From Hirundichthys speculiger (taxonomy: Eukaryota > Chordata > Actinopteri > Beloniformes > Exocoetidae): a DNA stretch of 64,000 nucleotides. Below the pieces are notes generated by a model that saw only the letters and a program-made list of their open reading frames with translations, was not told the origin of the DNA and did not search any database. The stretch is taken from the NCBI GenBank assembly GCA_018398805.1, contig JAGFBZ010000854.1, forward strand, positions 248,001-312,000. Direction: 5' to 3'. Within the stretch, counting starts at the first letter, position 1, and each line of letters begins with the position of its first letter. The position numbers and the translations under genes are program-made. Shown in pieces: positions 52,968-63,575 of the stretch.

Positions 52968-53462
52968 CATGAAAAAGGTCACAATTTTAACAAATAAAGT
53001 CCTGATTTTAATGTAAATAAAGTCCTGATTTTAATGTAAATAAAGCGATGATTTTAACATTAATAAAGTCCTGATTTTAACGTAAATAAAGTCATGATTT
53101 TAACGTAAATAAGCTAATGATTTTAACGTAAATAAAGCAATGATTTTAACGTAAATAAAGTCCTGATTTTAACGTAAAGTCCAGATTTTAACATAAATAA
53201 ATGATGATTTTAACGTAAATAAGGTGATGATTTTAATGTAAATAAAGCAATGATTTAAACGTAAATAAGGAGATGATTTTAACATAAATAAAGTGATGAT
53301 TTTAATGTAAATAAGCTGATGATTTTAACGTAAATAAAGCGATGATTTTAACGTAAATAAAGTCCTGATTTTAACGTAAATAAAGTCCTAATTTTAACGT
53401 AAATAGGGTGATGATTTTAACGTAAATAAAGTCCTGATTTTAATGTAAATAAAGTGATCATT
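52968..53462. repeat. 23-bp AT-rich minisatellite with repeated AATAAA
   Basis: About 21 units of TTTTAACGTAAATAAAGTCC plus TGA, with AATAAAG in most units on the plus strand. No gene is recognised upstream of it. Confidence 0.93.
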
Positions 53463-53469
53463 AGTCTAA

Positions 53470-54210
53470 AAGGTTTGTGGTTCTGCTGAGGGTGATGTGT
53501 GTCATGACCTGTTTAAAGCTTCAATGACGTCACCATGACAGACAGATTAACTCTAACCCCGTTAAATGTCTGTAAGGTTTTACACACTAACATGATTTAA
53601 TTCTGTCTGTTATTTTATCACAATTTTTTTTATTTTATTACATTTGCTGATTGTATCTTATATTTGATTTCATGATGATTTGACAGACATGACGGTGATG
53701 TTGCTTCTATCTTGTCTCATGTCTGTGAGCAACAGTCTCATCCCTGGATGGCTTATTATCTGTTCATCAACAGGCTCTTCAGGCCTCTGAATTTCCTCAG
53801 GGCATAACAAGCCCCGCCCCCTGGATCATGTGACCAGGAACAGCAGCTCGCTGTTTCAGGGTGACCTCCAAAACTGGCTGGAAAAACAAAGGATGAATGC
53901 ATGAACGCCCTCACACAGTTCAGAGTCCATGTCAGTCACCCAGAGAGCCAGAGCAACAGGAGACGCTCTGTCTCAGAGGTAGAGCTTCAACAGGTCCAGA
54001 AGAAGGAGACAGACAGTGAAGATCTGTCATGATGTCATCTACAGACACGAATGATGACACACGGATGATAAAAGCAGAACAACCAGTACAAACAACAGGA
54101 GAAGCTGATTTTGTTGTCTTCACCTTCCTGCAAACGTGTCTTCAAAACATTAGTTCCTCCATGAGAGGACAGAACCAGAGACTGGATCAGGATCAGACAA
54201 ACACCACCTA
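53470..54210. other. Intergenic segment, nothing recognised
   Basis: About 0.7 kb between two arrays, with no coding signal that can be supported. Confidence 0.4.
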
Positions 54211-54215
54211 GAAGG

Positions 54216-55470
54216 TCCTCACAGGCCACCAGAGGCTGCAGTTCCTCTACTGACCACTAGAGGCTGCAGTTCCTCTACTGACCACTAGAGGCTGCACTTC
54301 CTCTACTGACCACTAGAGGCTGCACTTCCTCTACTGACCACTAGAGGCTGCAGTTCCTCTACTGACCACTAGAGGCTGCAGTTCCTCTACTGACCACTAG
54401 AGGCTGCAGTTCCTCTACTGACCATTAGAGGCTGCAGGTCCTCTACTGACCACTAGAGACTGCACTTCCTCTACTGACCACTAGAGGCTGCAGTTCCTCT
54501 ACTGACCACTAGAGACTGCAGTTCCTCTACCGACCACTAGAGGCTGCAGTTCCTCTACTGACCACTAGAGACTGCAGTTCCTCTACCGACCACTAGAGAC
54601 TGCAGTTCCTCTACTGACCACTAGAGACTGCAGTTCCTCTACTGACCACTAGAGACTGCAGTTCCTCTACCGACCACTAGAGACTGCAGTTCCTCTACTA
54701 CCGACCACTAGAGGCTGCAGTTCCTCTACCGACCACTAGAGACTGCAGTTCCTCTACTGACCACTAGAGGCTGCAGTTCCTCTACTGACCACTAGAGGCT
54801 ACAGTTCCTCTACTGACCACTAGAGACTGCAGTTCCTCTACCGACCACTAGAGACTGCAGTTCCTCTACTGACCACTAGAGGCTGCAGTTCCTCTACTGA
54901 CCACTAGAGACTGCAGTTCCTCTACTGACCACTAGAGGCTGCAGTTCCTCTACAGATCACTATAAACTACAGTTCCTCTACCGACCACTAGAGGCTGCAG
55001 TTCCTCTACCGACCACTAGAGGCTGCAGTTCCTCTACAGATCACTATAAACTACAGTTCCTCTACCGACCACTAGAGGCTGCAGTTCCTCTACCGACCAC
55101 TAGAGGCTGCAGTTCCTCTACTGACCACTAGAGGCTGCAGTTCCTCTACCGACCACTAGAGACTGCAGTTCCTCTACTGACCACTAGAGGCTACAGTTCC
55201 TCTACTGACCACTAGAGACTGCAGTTCCTCTACCGACCACTAGAGACTGCAGTTCCTCTACTGACCACTAGAGGCTGCAGTTCCTCTACTGACCACTAGA
55301 GACTGCAGTTCCTCTACTGACCACTAGAGGCTGCAGTTCCTCTACAGATCACTATAAACTACAGTTCCTCTACCGACCACTAGAGGCTGCAGTTCCTCTA
55401 CCGACCACTAGAGGCTGCAGTTCCTCTACTGACCACTAGAGGCTGCAGTTCCTCTACCAACCACTATTCT
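54216..55470. repeat. 28-bp minisatellite family, locus 6 (about 44 copies, largest)
   Basis: Units contain TTCCTCTACTGACCACTAGA followed by GGCTGCAG. GGCT/GACT and CTGA/CCGA variants occur in repeating blocks, including a recurring AGATCACTATAAACTACAG variant at about 54,954, 55,036 and 55,346, which indicates a higher-order unit. Confidence 0.97.
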
Positions 55471-55711
55471 TGCAGATCTTTTTTTTTCTTTTTACACATA
55501 TTATATTTCCTAATAAACAATAAATATAGTTTTTAAATACATTGATAGCAAACACACAACATAAATAGATATATTTAAAAACAACCATTAGTGGGAACTA
55601 TAATGGACAGCTGGTCAGCTGTCCATTATAGACGCAGTTGGCTCGACCGCCATTGTATGGAGACTGTGATCCTCCTGCAGCTCTACCCTATAAATAAAGG
55701 CCACTAGTGTT

Positions 55712-56112
55712 GTTTCCCAGTCCAGTTCCAGTCTAGTCCCAGTCTGGTTCCAATCTAGTTCCAGTTCAGTTCCAGTCCAGTTCCAGTCCAGTTCCAGTCT
55801 AGTTCTGTCTAGTCCCAGTCTGGTTCCAGTCTAGTTCCAGTCCAATTCCAGTCCAGTTCCAGTCTAGTCCCTGTCTGGTTCCAGTCTAGTTCCAGTCCAG
55901 TTCCAATCTAGTTTCAGTCCAGTTCCGGTCTAGTTCCAGTCCAGTTCCAGTCTAGTTCCAGTCTAGTTCCAGTCTGGTTCCGGTTTAGTTCCAGTCCAGT
56001 TCCAGTCTAGTTCCAATCTAGTCCCAGTCTGGTTCCAGTCAAGTTCCAGTCTAGTTCCAGTCCAGTTCCAGTCTAGTTCCAGTCCAGTCCCAGGCTAGTT
56101 CCGGTCTAGTTC
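55712..56112. repeat. 11-bp minisatellite
   Basis: Units of GTTCCAGTCTA/GTTCCAGTCCA, about 36 copies. A small related block (TCCCAGTCTGG) lies at 56,592-56,650. Confidence 0.95.
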
Positions 56113-56114
56113 CA

Positions 56115-56860
56115 GTCTGGTTCTGGTCTGCTCCCAGTCCTGCTGCAGAACCTTTTCCTTCACAGTTCCCTGCAGCAGGAGGAAGACCAGGCTTCGGTTC
56201 TCTGTAGGACCCTGTGGGTGACTGTGGTGTATTGACCACATACTGAATAGAACCTGTTTATGTAGGATCTTGAATCTATGTTATCTGGTTCTAGGTGTGG
56301 TTTGTGAGAGTTGTTGTAGCACACACGCGCATTATAGTACGACCCTGACGTTGGCGAATAAACAGGAAGTAAGCAGCTTGCCGGTGTCGGTCTCCTCAAT
56401 ATATATAAAACAATATAAAAACATATCAGTGACATCACAGAGGGTTTGTCCAGTTCTTTTCTACAGGTGCTGGTCTGAACCGTCGCAGATGTTTGACTGT
56501 AAAATCACTTCCTGCTACCTTTGACCATAAGAACCTGGAGACAAACCCTGCTGACATCTGAACCAGTCTGACATTCAGAGGCCCAGACGGTCTCAGTCTA
56601 GTCCCAGTCTGGTCCCAGTCTGGTCCCAGTCTAGTCCCATTCTAGTCCCGGTGGATCTGGTTCCAGGAGACAAACAACGTTCAGTTCAGATGCATGTGGG
56701 TCACACGAGATCGGTGTGTGGGACCAGACTGTCCTCCAGGCGTTACGACACACAACCGGGTCAAAGTCCACCTGAGTTCAGCTCCGTGAAGATAAGAGCT
56801 GATGATGAAACAATGAGGAGCTGTCTGCTGGTATTTACTCTGCAGCAGAGCTTATGAAGC
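56115..56860. other. Intergenic segment, nothing recognised
   Basis: No supported gene. Short frames carry no known domain. Confidence 0.4.
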
Positions 56861-56861
56861 A

Positions 56862-56895
<34 letters not shown>
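56862..56895. repeat. 34-base G run
   Basis: A pure G run starts a three-copy repeat (to about 57,003) whose other copies have only AGGGGGGTCAGAGGAGAAGG and AGAGGGGGGTCAGAGG in the same place. The run is therefore an expansion of a short G tract in one copy, or a sequencing artefact. Confidence 0.9.
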
Positions 56896-56896
<1 letters not shown>

Positions 56897-57009
56897 CAGA
56901 GGAGAAGGTCCCAGCAGAGCTGATGAAGCAGGGGGGTCAGAGGAGAAGGTCCCAGCAGAGCTGATGAAGCAGAGGGGGGTCAGAGGAGAAGGTCCCAGCA
57001 GAGCTTCTC

Positions 57010-57538
57010 CTGATTAACCACAGGTTTAATTACGCTGATTAACATGTCTGCTCTGCTGGATGGAAGTGGTTCCTGTTCCAGTAATAAAGAAGTCTGAGGG
57101 GCTTCTGTCCGTCTGTCCCCACTGATACCAGACTGGAGACCCGCGGGTCAGACCAGACCACCACCTCAGGTTGTTCCCACCTCTAAAGCGTTCTGTTCTT
57201 GGAGAGACTTGAAATCTTAGAGCAGGACATGATGATTTAGCTCAGCTGAATGTTGGAGCTCATGTTTGGTCTTAAATCTACCCTGAACAGATCTGTTACA
57301 TCTTCAACTTCATGTTGGGTCCTTGAACTCCTGAAGATCACAGCTCGATGAAGCCAGCCGGACCACATCATCTGCTCCTAGGAGGTCTGTCCATACTGGT
57401 TCAGGATCAGGGACAAGGATCAGCCCTGACCGGTCCAGCTGGAGGCTACGGTGACCTACAACCAGCCACGAAGACCAGGCTCTCACTCCCTTAGTACGGG
57501 ACTGGACAGACCGGAACAACGGATCCAGGACCCCACAC
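57010..57538. other. Intergenic segment, nothing recognised
   Basis: Half a kilobase of unique-looking sequence without supported genes. Confidence 0.4.
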
Positions 57539-57539
57539 T

Positions 57540-58888
57540 CCTGGAGACCCAGAGGAGACCCAGAGGAGAACCAGAGGAGACCAAGAAGAGACCCAGGGGA
57601 GTCCCAGAGGAGAGACCCAGAAGAGTCCCAGAGGAGAACCAGAGGAGATCCAGAGGAGAACCAGTGGAGACCAAGAAGAGACCCAGAAGAGACCCAGAGG
57701 AGTCCCAGAGGAGAACCAGAGGAGAGACCCAGAAGAGTCCCAGAGGAGTCCCAGAAGAGACCCAGAGGAGACCCAGAGGAGTCCTAGAGGAGAACCAGAG
57801 GAAGACCCAGAAGAGACCCAGAGGAGTCCCAGAGGAGAACCAGAGGAGAGACCCAGAAGAGTCCCAGAGGAGAACCAGAGGAGATCCAGAGGAGAACCAG
57901 TGGAGACCAAGAAGAGACCCAGAAGAGACCCAGAGGAGTCCCAGAGGAGAACCAGAGGGGAGACCCAGAAGAGTCCCAGAGGAGAACTAGAGGAGATCCA
58001 GAGGAGTCCCAGAAGAGCCCCAGAGGAGACCAAGAAGAGACCCAGAGGAGTCCCAGAGGAGAACCAGTGGAGACCAAGAAGAGACCCAGAAGAGACCCAG
58101 AGGAGAGACCCAGAAGAGTCCCAGAGGAGAACCACAGGAGATCCAGAGGAGACCCAGAGGAGTCCCAGAGGAGACCCAGAAGAGACCCAGAGGTGACCCA
58201 GAGGAGTCCCAGAGGAGAACCAGAGGAGACCCAGAAGAGACCCAGAGGAGTCCCAGAGAGACCCAGAGGAGTCCCAGAGGAGACCAGAGAGTCCCAGAGG
58301 AGAACCAAAGAAGACCCAGAAGAGACCAAAAGAGTCCCAGAGGAGACCCAGAAGAGATCCAGAGGACACAGAGGAAAACCCAGAGGACCCAGACCCAGAG
58401 GACCCAGAGGAGACCCAGAGGAGTCCCAGAGGAGACCCAGAAGAGACCCAGAGGTGACCCAGAGGAGTCCCAGAGGAGAACCAGAAGAGACCCAGAAGAG
58501 ACCCAGAGGAGTCCCAGAAGAGACCCAGAGGAGTCCCAGAGGAGAACCAGAGGAGTCCCAGAGGAGAACCAAAGAAGACCCAGAAGAGACCAAAATGAGT
58601 CCCAGAGGAGACCCAGAAGAGATCCAGAGGACACACAGAGGAGAACCAGAGGAGACCCAGAAGAGACCCAGAGGAGTCCCAGAGGTGACCCAGAGGAGAT
58701 CCAGAAGTGTTCCAGAGGAGTCCCAGAGGAGAACCAGAAGAGAGCCAGAAGAGACCCAGAGGAGGCCCAAAGGAGACCCAGAGGAGACTCAGAGGAGACC
58801 CAAAGGAGACCCAGAGGAGACCCAGAGGAGACCCAGAGGAGACCCAAAGGAGACCCAAAGGAGACCCAGAGGAGACCCAGAGGGAGTG
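57540..58888. repeat. 11-12-bp purine-rich minisatellite, 1.35 kb
   Basis: Units of AGAGGAGACCC, AGAAGAGACCC, AGAGGAGTCCC and AGAGGAGAACC. Few stops occur in any frame, so open frames of up to about 490 codons appear on the minus strand (Gly-Leu-Leu-Trp repeats) and 280 on the plus. They are artefacts. Confidence 0.97.
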
Positions 58889-59214
58889 TCTCCTCCAGGT
58901 CAATGAGTGGACCGGTTGGGTCATCTCCTGTGGTTCCTCCAGGACCCCAGTGAGGGTCTCAAGCCAGTCCAATGTTGGAGCTGGACCAGGACTAACCCGT
59001 CCTCCTGGATCTGAGGTTCGACTGAACTCTCCTCTGCAGCAGCGCTACGTAGACCTGACCAGGGAGTCCAGAGATACCAGAACCAGAACTACTGACCCTC
59101 ATGTACATGCTGATGATGCTGCAGTCCTGTCGGTCCAACATCCAGAAGCTCAAGGAGCTCAGGATGGAAAACATCTGCATGGACAGATGATTTCAGGAGC
59201 ATTGAGTCACATTT

Positions 59215-59285
59215 ACCCAGAAACTAGTTTTATTTCCCCAGAAGTTAGTTTTATTTCCCCAGAGTTTATTTTATTTTCCCAGAAT
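59215..59285. repeat. Three-copy 22-24-bp repeat
   Basis: CCCAGAAGTTAGTTTTATTT-like units, three copies. Confidence 0.8.
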
Positions 59286-59611
59286 TCCTCATTTCAGCTG
59301 CTGCATCAATCAAATATTTGATTGACAGGTAACTGTTACTGTTGTCTGTGAGCTCAGCCCGATGAGCTGCAGTTGTCATGGTCTGGAGATCAGAGGTGTT
59401 TCTGTTCCAGGCTGTTAATAAATAATAAGAGTTTAAAAGTGTAGAAACTATTTCAGTGATGGTGACGTAGCTCCGTCATGACGAACATTTATGACGTCAG
59501 CTGACGTGTTTGTCTGTCTGTCAAGGTTGTTGGTGATGAGTTTGGAGGACAGGTGACCGCTGATGGATGTTTTTTGTCCTATAATTTTAATTCTTTAATT
59601 CTTTGATGATG

Positions 59612-59658
59612 ATAGTGGGGTGTGTGTGTGTGTGTGTGTTGGGGGGGGGGGGGGGGGG
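59612..59658. repeat. TG microsatellite followed by 18-base G run
   Basis: (GT)n from about 59,619 and G at 59,641-59,658. It lies about 110 bp upstream of the TATA run of the plus-strand promoter-like block. Confidence 0.93.
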
Positions 59659-59759
59659 TCCTGATTGAATCACTGCTGGGACACAAACCTCAGTGTTTGA
59701 TGTTTCGACCCTCCAGGACCTGTTATCTTATCTAACTGGTGACATTGAGTCGGTCAGAA

Positions 59760-60130
59760 GCAGTTATATATATATATATGTACCCTGGTGGAGGCTCGGC
59801 CCCCCACTCCTCCCCCTGCATCTTCCCTCCTCCTCCTCCTCCTCCTCTCTTCTTATCGGTCGGTCGCACGTCGCTTCGCCTCCTTCGTCGTCAGCAGATA
59901 TCATTTATCAGCCACCTCCTCGAATTTGTAAGTGTTTTCTTTTCTTTTTCTGATTTTTAATTTTTTTTATTCCACATGTTTGAGTGCGTGCCCCGCGCCG
60001 TCCCGCGTGCAGTGCGCGTTAGCAGCAAATGGATGCTCGGAGCTCGTGAGCGTCGTGATCGAGGTCAGGCTGCAAGTCACGGAGACGTTAGAGGCGTCTT
60101 TACCGAGCCGTTTCTCAGCCTGCATGACCG
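59760..60130 (+). promoter_or_regulatory. TATA-containing CpG-rich promoter with possible first exon
   Basis: A TATATATATATATA run at 59765-59779 is followed by a C/T-rich tract (CTCCTCCTCCTCCTCCTCTC), then CpG-rich leader-like sequence ending CTCGAATTT and the strong donor GTAAGT at 59928-59933. CpG density stays high to about 60,130 (GCGTGCCCCGCGCCG). This looks like a non-coding first exon and the start of a long intron on the plus strand, with the coding exons outside the window. The pyrimidine tract resembles 5'TOP-type leaders. I cannot name the gene, and the call rests on composition and one splice site. Confidence 0.4.
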
Positions 60131-60344
60131 TTAAACGCCATTAAAACGGGTAAAAGCGGCCCGGTTGTCGGTGCTTCCACACCAGCACGCGGACTTCATT
60201 TCCGCCTCTTTTGCGTCGACGTGTCTTAATTTTCTACTTTCTCCACGGGTTTTCTTTATGAAAGTAATTTCAGCCAAACTGTAGCCGATGCCTCACAGAT
60301 GTTGAAACATTCATTATTCGTTGAATATGTCTCCTGTTGTAGCT

Positions 60345-60610
60345 GTGTGGGGTTAAACGTTAAAAGTGCGGTTTTCCAGGTGGAGTCTGGCAGGGCTCAG
60401 GCCCAGCTCACTCTGTAGCTCTACATGAAAAAATAAAAGAAAATCGTGCATCGACTTCAGACGAATGTCAGCAGATGCACGAAGGATGTGGATGCACTGT
60501 AAAATTAAATGATGTCCTGCTTCTATTTGTGGGGTTAAACTTTAAAAGTGCAGTTTTTCATCTGGAGTCTGACAGGACTCAGACCCAGATTGTAGAGTTA
60601 ACCCCTTTAC

Positions 60611-60686
<76 letters not shown>

Positions 60687-61025
60687 TCAGTGACTGGAGC
60701 CGATATGTAGCCCATGGATCAAATATATGAAATCACTTTATTTTATCATTAAATTCCTGTCCTGCTTCTAGATGTGTGGGGTTAAACATTAAAAGTGCAG
60801 TATTCCAGCTGGAGTCTGGCAGGACTCAGACCCAGATCCCTGTACAGCTAACTCCTTTACACCCCCCGACAGTGACTAGAGCCGACATGTAGCCCATGGA
60901 TCAAATATATGAAACCACTTTAATTAATTATTAAATTCCAGCCCTGCTTCTAGCTGTGTAGGGTTAAACTTTAAAAGTGCAGTTTTCCAGCTGGAGTCTG
61001 GTAGGGCTCAGAGGAGCTGTGGAGG
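60345..61025. repeat. 180-bp tandem repeat, about 3.5 copies
   Basis: GGGGTTAAAC...TTAAAAGTGCAGTTTTCCAG recurs near 60,348, 60,532, 60,778 and 60,959, and TAGCCCATGGATCAAATATA recurs near 60,707 and 60,890. The spacing is about 180 bp except where a C run has added about 70 bp. It lies in the presumed first intron of the plus-strand transcript. Confidence 0.9.
60612..60685. repeat. 74-base C run inside one 180-bp unit
   Basis: C at 60612-60685 sits where the next unit has only ACACCCCCCGACAGTG. It is a homopolymer expansion of a six-C tract, or an assembly artefact. A proline run in a short frame here is spurious. Confidence 0.93.
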
Positions 61026-61029
61026 GAGC

Positions 61030-61910
61030 TGGTTCTGTCTGAACCTCCTGACAGGAGCAAACAGAGGCTGGCTTCTCAGTTGGGAACAGAACTCTGTGGG
61101 TCAGTTATGCAACTGTAAACTGAGCCGTGGGATCTGGAGGCCATTGTCTCCTGGATCCAGGAGGTGGGGTCGGACACCTCCTCCACCGCTCCTTTGACCT
61201 TGAGGTGCTGGTATGTGAACATGGAGGCAGCTGTCCCTCTAAATATGCACTGGAGGTCTGCTGGACTCTGACCCGGGTCAGCGGGCTCCAGACTGGACTT
61301 TCACTGCTCTCCTCATCCTCCAGCTGTCATTCCCTCTTTCACATGAACACAGTCATTTTCCTAGCTGTGGTTCCTCTAATGACACATTTGGTTTCTTTAA
61401 AAAAGGCTGGTGTCTTTACATTAGTTGCTTTGGTTTAATTTGTTCTTCCCACTCTTTAAAAAAAAAAAAAAAGACGTATGAAAGTTCAACAGGTCTAAAT
61501 CAAACATGACTGACATGTTTTGGTAAAAATAATCCTGTAGTTGAACGGCTGCCAATGGACCCACACCTGTACAGCTCTGCTCTCAGGGGGCGGAGTCAGA
61601 CACCTCTACCCCGCCCCTCTTCTGCAGCATGAGCCTGATGAGAGAGCTGACCTACAGCTTTGTTAGACATAGTGGTTTTGGAAACTCTGGCTTCTGTTTT
61701 GAATCAAAATTGACTAATTTATTAATTCCAAGATAAAAATTAAAATTCCCACATTGATCACTAAAGGAAAAGGATCCATAAGTGGATCTGGTTTGAGTGT
61801 GATCTACTGGAGTCATCCAGGGTCGGGGTTCCTCCTGGAGGTGAGGACCTTCAGCTGTGGACCTGCAGAGATCATTCAAGCAGACGGCGTGAAAACTGTG
61901 AAATAAATAG
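61030..61910. other. Segment without recognised gene
   Basis: It holds an open frame at 61127-61438 (plus, 103 codons) with no recognisable domain, and a poly-A tract near 61,460. A host gene is not supported. Confidence 0.35.
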
Positions 61911-61911
61911 G

Positions 61912-62470
61912 GGTGCACGATAATTATCGGGGCAATAATTATCAGGGCGATAACAGGAAATGATGATGTCATTCCCATAAATCCGATATCATGACGAACA
62001 GCCCCGATAACATATATATTTCTGTCAACACAGCAGTGTCTCGCTCCCTCTGAGACCCAGCAGTGAATGTTATGTTCAAGTGACGTCGTCATAATCAGAA
62101 AAACGGCCTCTCAATAAGGAAAATCAAGAATACTCCCTCATGTCAGAAAACAACTTAACTAGCTCATCATTTTGGTAGTTGCTGACTTTAGTTCATATTT
62201 GTAGTATTTTCCCACATGTTACACATAAAAAAAATAGAAAAGGGCAAAAGAACGACTAGCAAACGAGGGAACTGAGGAATTACACCTTGAATGCAGCCAA
62301 AACAAACATGGCGGTGATTGTATGGAAATTTCTTTAATGTTTCAGAAGAAGATAGTTCGTTGGTTATTTGTGACAAATGCTCCAAGCGAAGGAGGGAAAA
62401 ATAGCTCAAGCTTTAATACGTCAAACCTGATCAGCCACCTGAAACATAACCATCGCTTCCATGCAGTTTT
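61912..62470. mobile_element. Decayed hAT element with BED zinc-finger piece
   Basis: The left end, TAGGGGTGCACGATAATTATC, is a hAT-type terminus followed by GATAAT-rich subterminal sequence. From about 62,310 on the plus strand, pieces of a BED finger are read across frames: VICDKCSKRRRE and then SSSFNTSNLISHLKHNHRF, with C-x2-C and H-x4-H spacing. Frameshifts and an in-frame stop break it. The right end is not found; a minisatellite begins at 62,488. Confidence 0.6.
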
Positions 62471-62487
62471 GAAATCGCGTTCCTGGT

Positions 62488-62735
62488 CTGACATCAGTGG
62501 TCCTGGTCCTGGGTGGACCTCACTGGTCCTGGTCTTGAGTGGAACTCACTGGTCCTGGTCCTGGTCTGACCTCAGTGGTCCTGGTTCTAGGTAGACCTCA
62601 CTGGTCCTGGTCTTGAGTGGAACTCACTGGTCCTAGTCCTGATCCTGGGTGGACCTCAGTGGTCCTGGTATGACCTCAGTGGTCCTGGTTCTAGGTGGAC
62701 CTCACTGGTCCTGGTCCTAGTCCTGAGCTGATGGG
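62488..62735. repeat. About 26-bp minisatellite
   Basis: Units contain CACTGGTCCTGGTCTTGAGT or CAGTGGTCCTGGTTCTAGGT plus GGAACT or GGACCT, about 9 copies. Confidence 0.9.
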
Positions 62736-62739
62736 CAGC

Positions 62740-63310
62740 AGCTCTGCTCTCAGTGGCACCAGCTGGTAACAGAGAAGAAGATCTTTGAGTTTCTCTGGAT
62801 CTTTGATGGCTCCTGGACTCTCGGGTTTAATTTACAACTAAAGCTGTAACTTAGGTTCTAATCAACGAGCTTTGAGCTGTAAAGACCTCCAGATGGAGTG
62901 GAGCATCTGAGCCTGATCAGGAAACCTGCAGAACCTGTTGGAGAGGAGCATCACACCAGCAGCAGCCTGAAGGCCTGAAAGATGTTCAGCAGCTTTGTTC
63001 TGAAGGTCAGATTTATGGGTAAACAGGAACCTTCATTTACTGTTGAATCTGGTAACTGACGCCTCCTCTGAAGAAAAAACCTCTGAAGATCACAGAGAAG
63101 ATCTTTGCTGCTCAGCTGGACTCTTCTTCTGAGTTTAAAGCAGCTTTTAGACTTAGTTCTGTTCTTGGTGGAAATTCTCCGCATCTGCTTCTTTCTGAGC
63201 TCAGTTTTCTGATCACTGCTGCTGTAGAGGACTTGAGAGGAGCAACAATCACCTGAACAGGTAGATCTTCTGGCCTTTTACAGGTGATGATCCCTGATGT
63301 TCTGCTGGAA
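62740..63310. other. Segment without recognised gene
   Basis: Nothing that can be supported; no repeat family or gene is recognised. Confidence 0.4.
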
Positions 63311-63311
63311 G

Positions 63312-63575
63312 GAGCTGCAGCCTCTAGTGGTCCGTAGAGGAACTGCAGCCTCTAGTGGTCAGTAGAGGAACTGCAGCCTCTGGTGGTCGGTGGAGGAACT
63401 GCAGCCTCTGGTGGTCGGTGGAGGAACTGCAGCCTCTGGTGGTCGGTGGAGGAACTGCAGCCTCTGGTGGTCGGTGGAGGAACTGCAGCCTCTGGTGGTC
63501 GGTGGAGGAACTGCAGCCTCTGGTGGTCGGTGGAGGAGCTGCAGCCTCTGGTGGTCGGTGGAGGAGCTGCAGAAT
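63312..63575. repeat. 28-bp minisatellite family, locus 7 (about 9 copies, reverse orientation)
   Basis: Units contain GAACTGCAGCCTCTGGTGGT followed by CGGTGGAG; the first two copies keep TAGTGGTC. The orientation is opposite to that at 54.2 kb. Confidence 0.95.

Noticed and set aside
57491..58972. 493-codon minus-strand frame and other long frames
   Set aside because: Product of the 11-12-bp purine-rich minisatellite; periodic Ser-Gly-Leu-Leu-Trp content in several frames at once.
61652..62092. 146-codon minus-strand frame
   Set aside because: Largely the antisense of a decayed hAT terminus and its flank.
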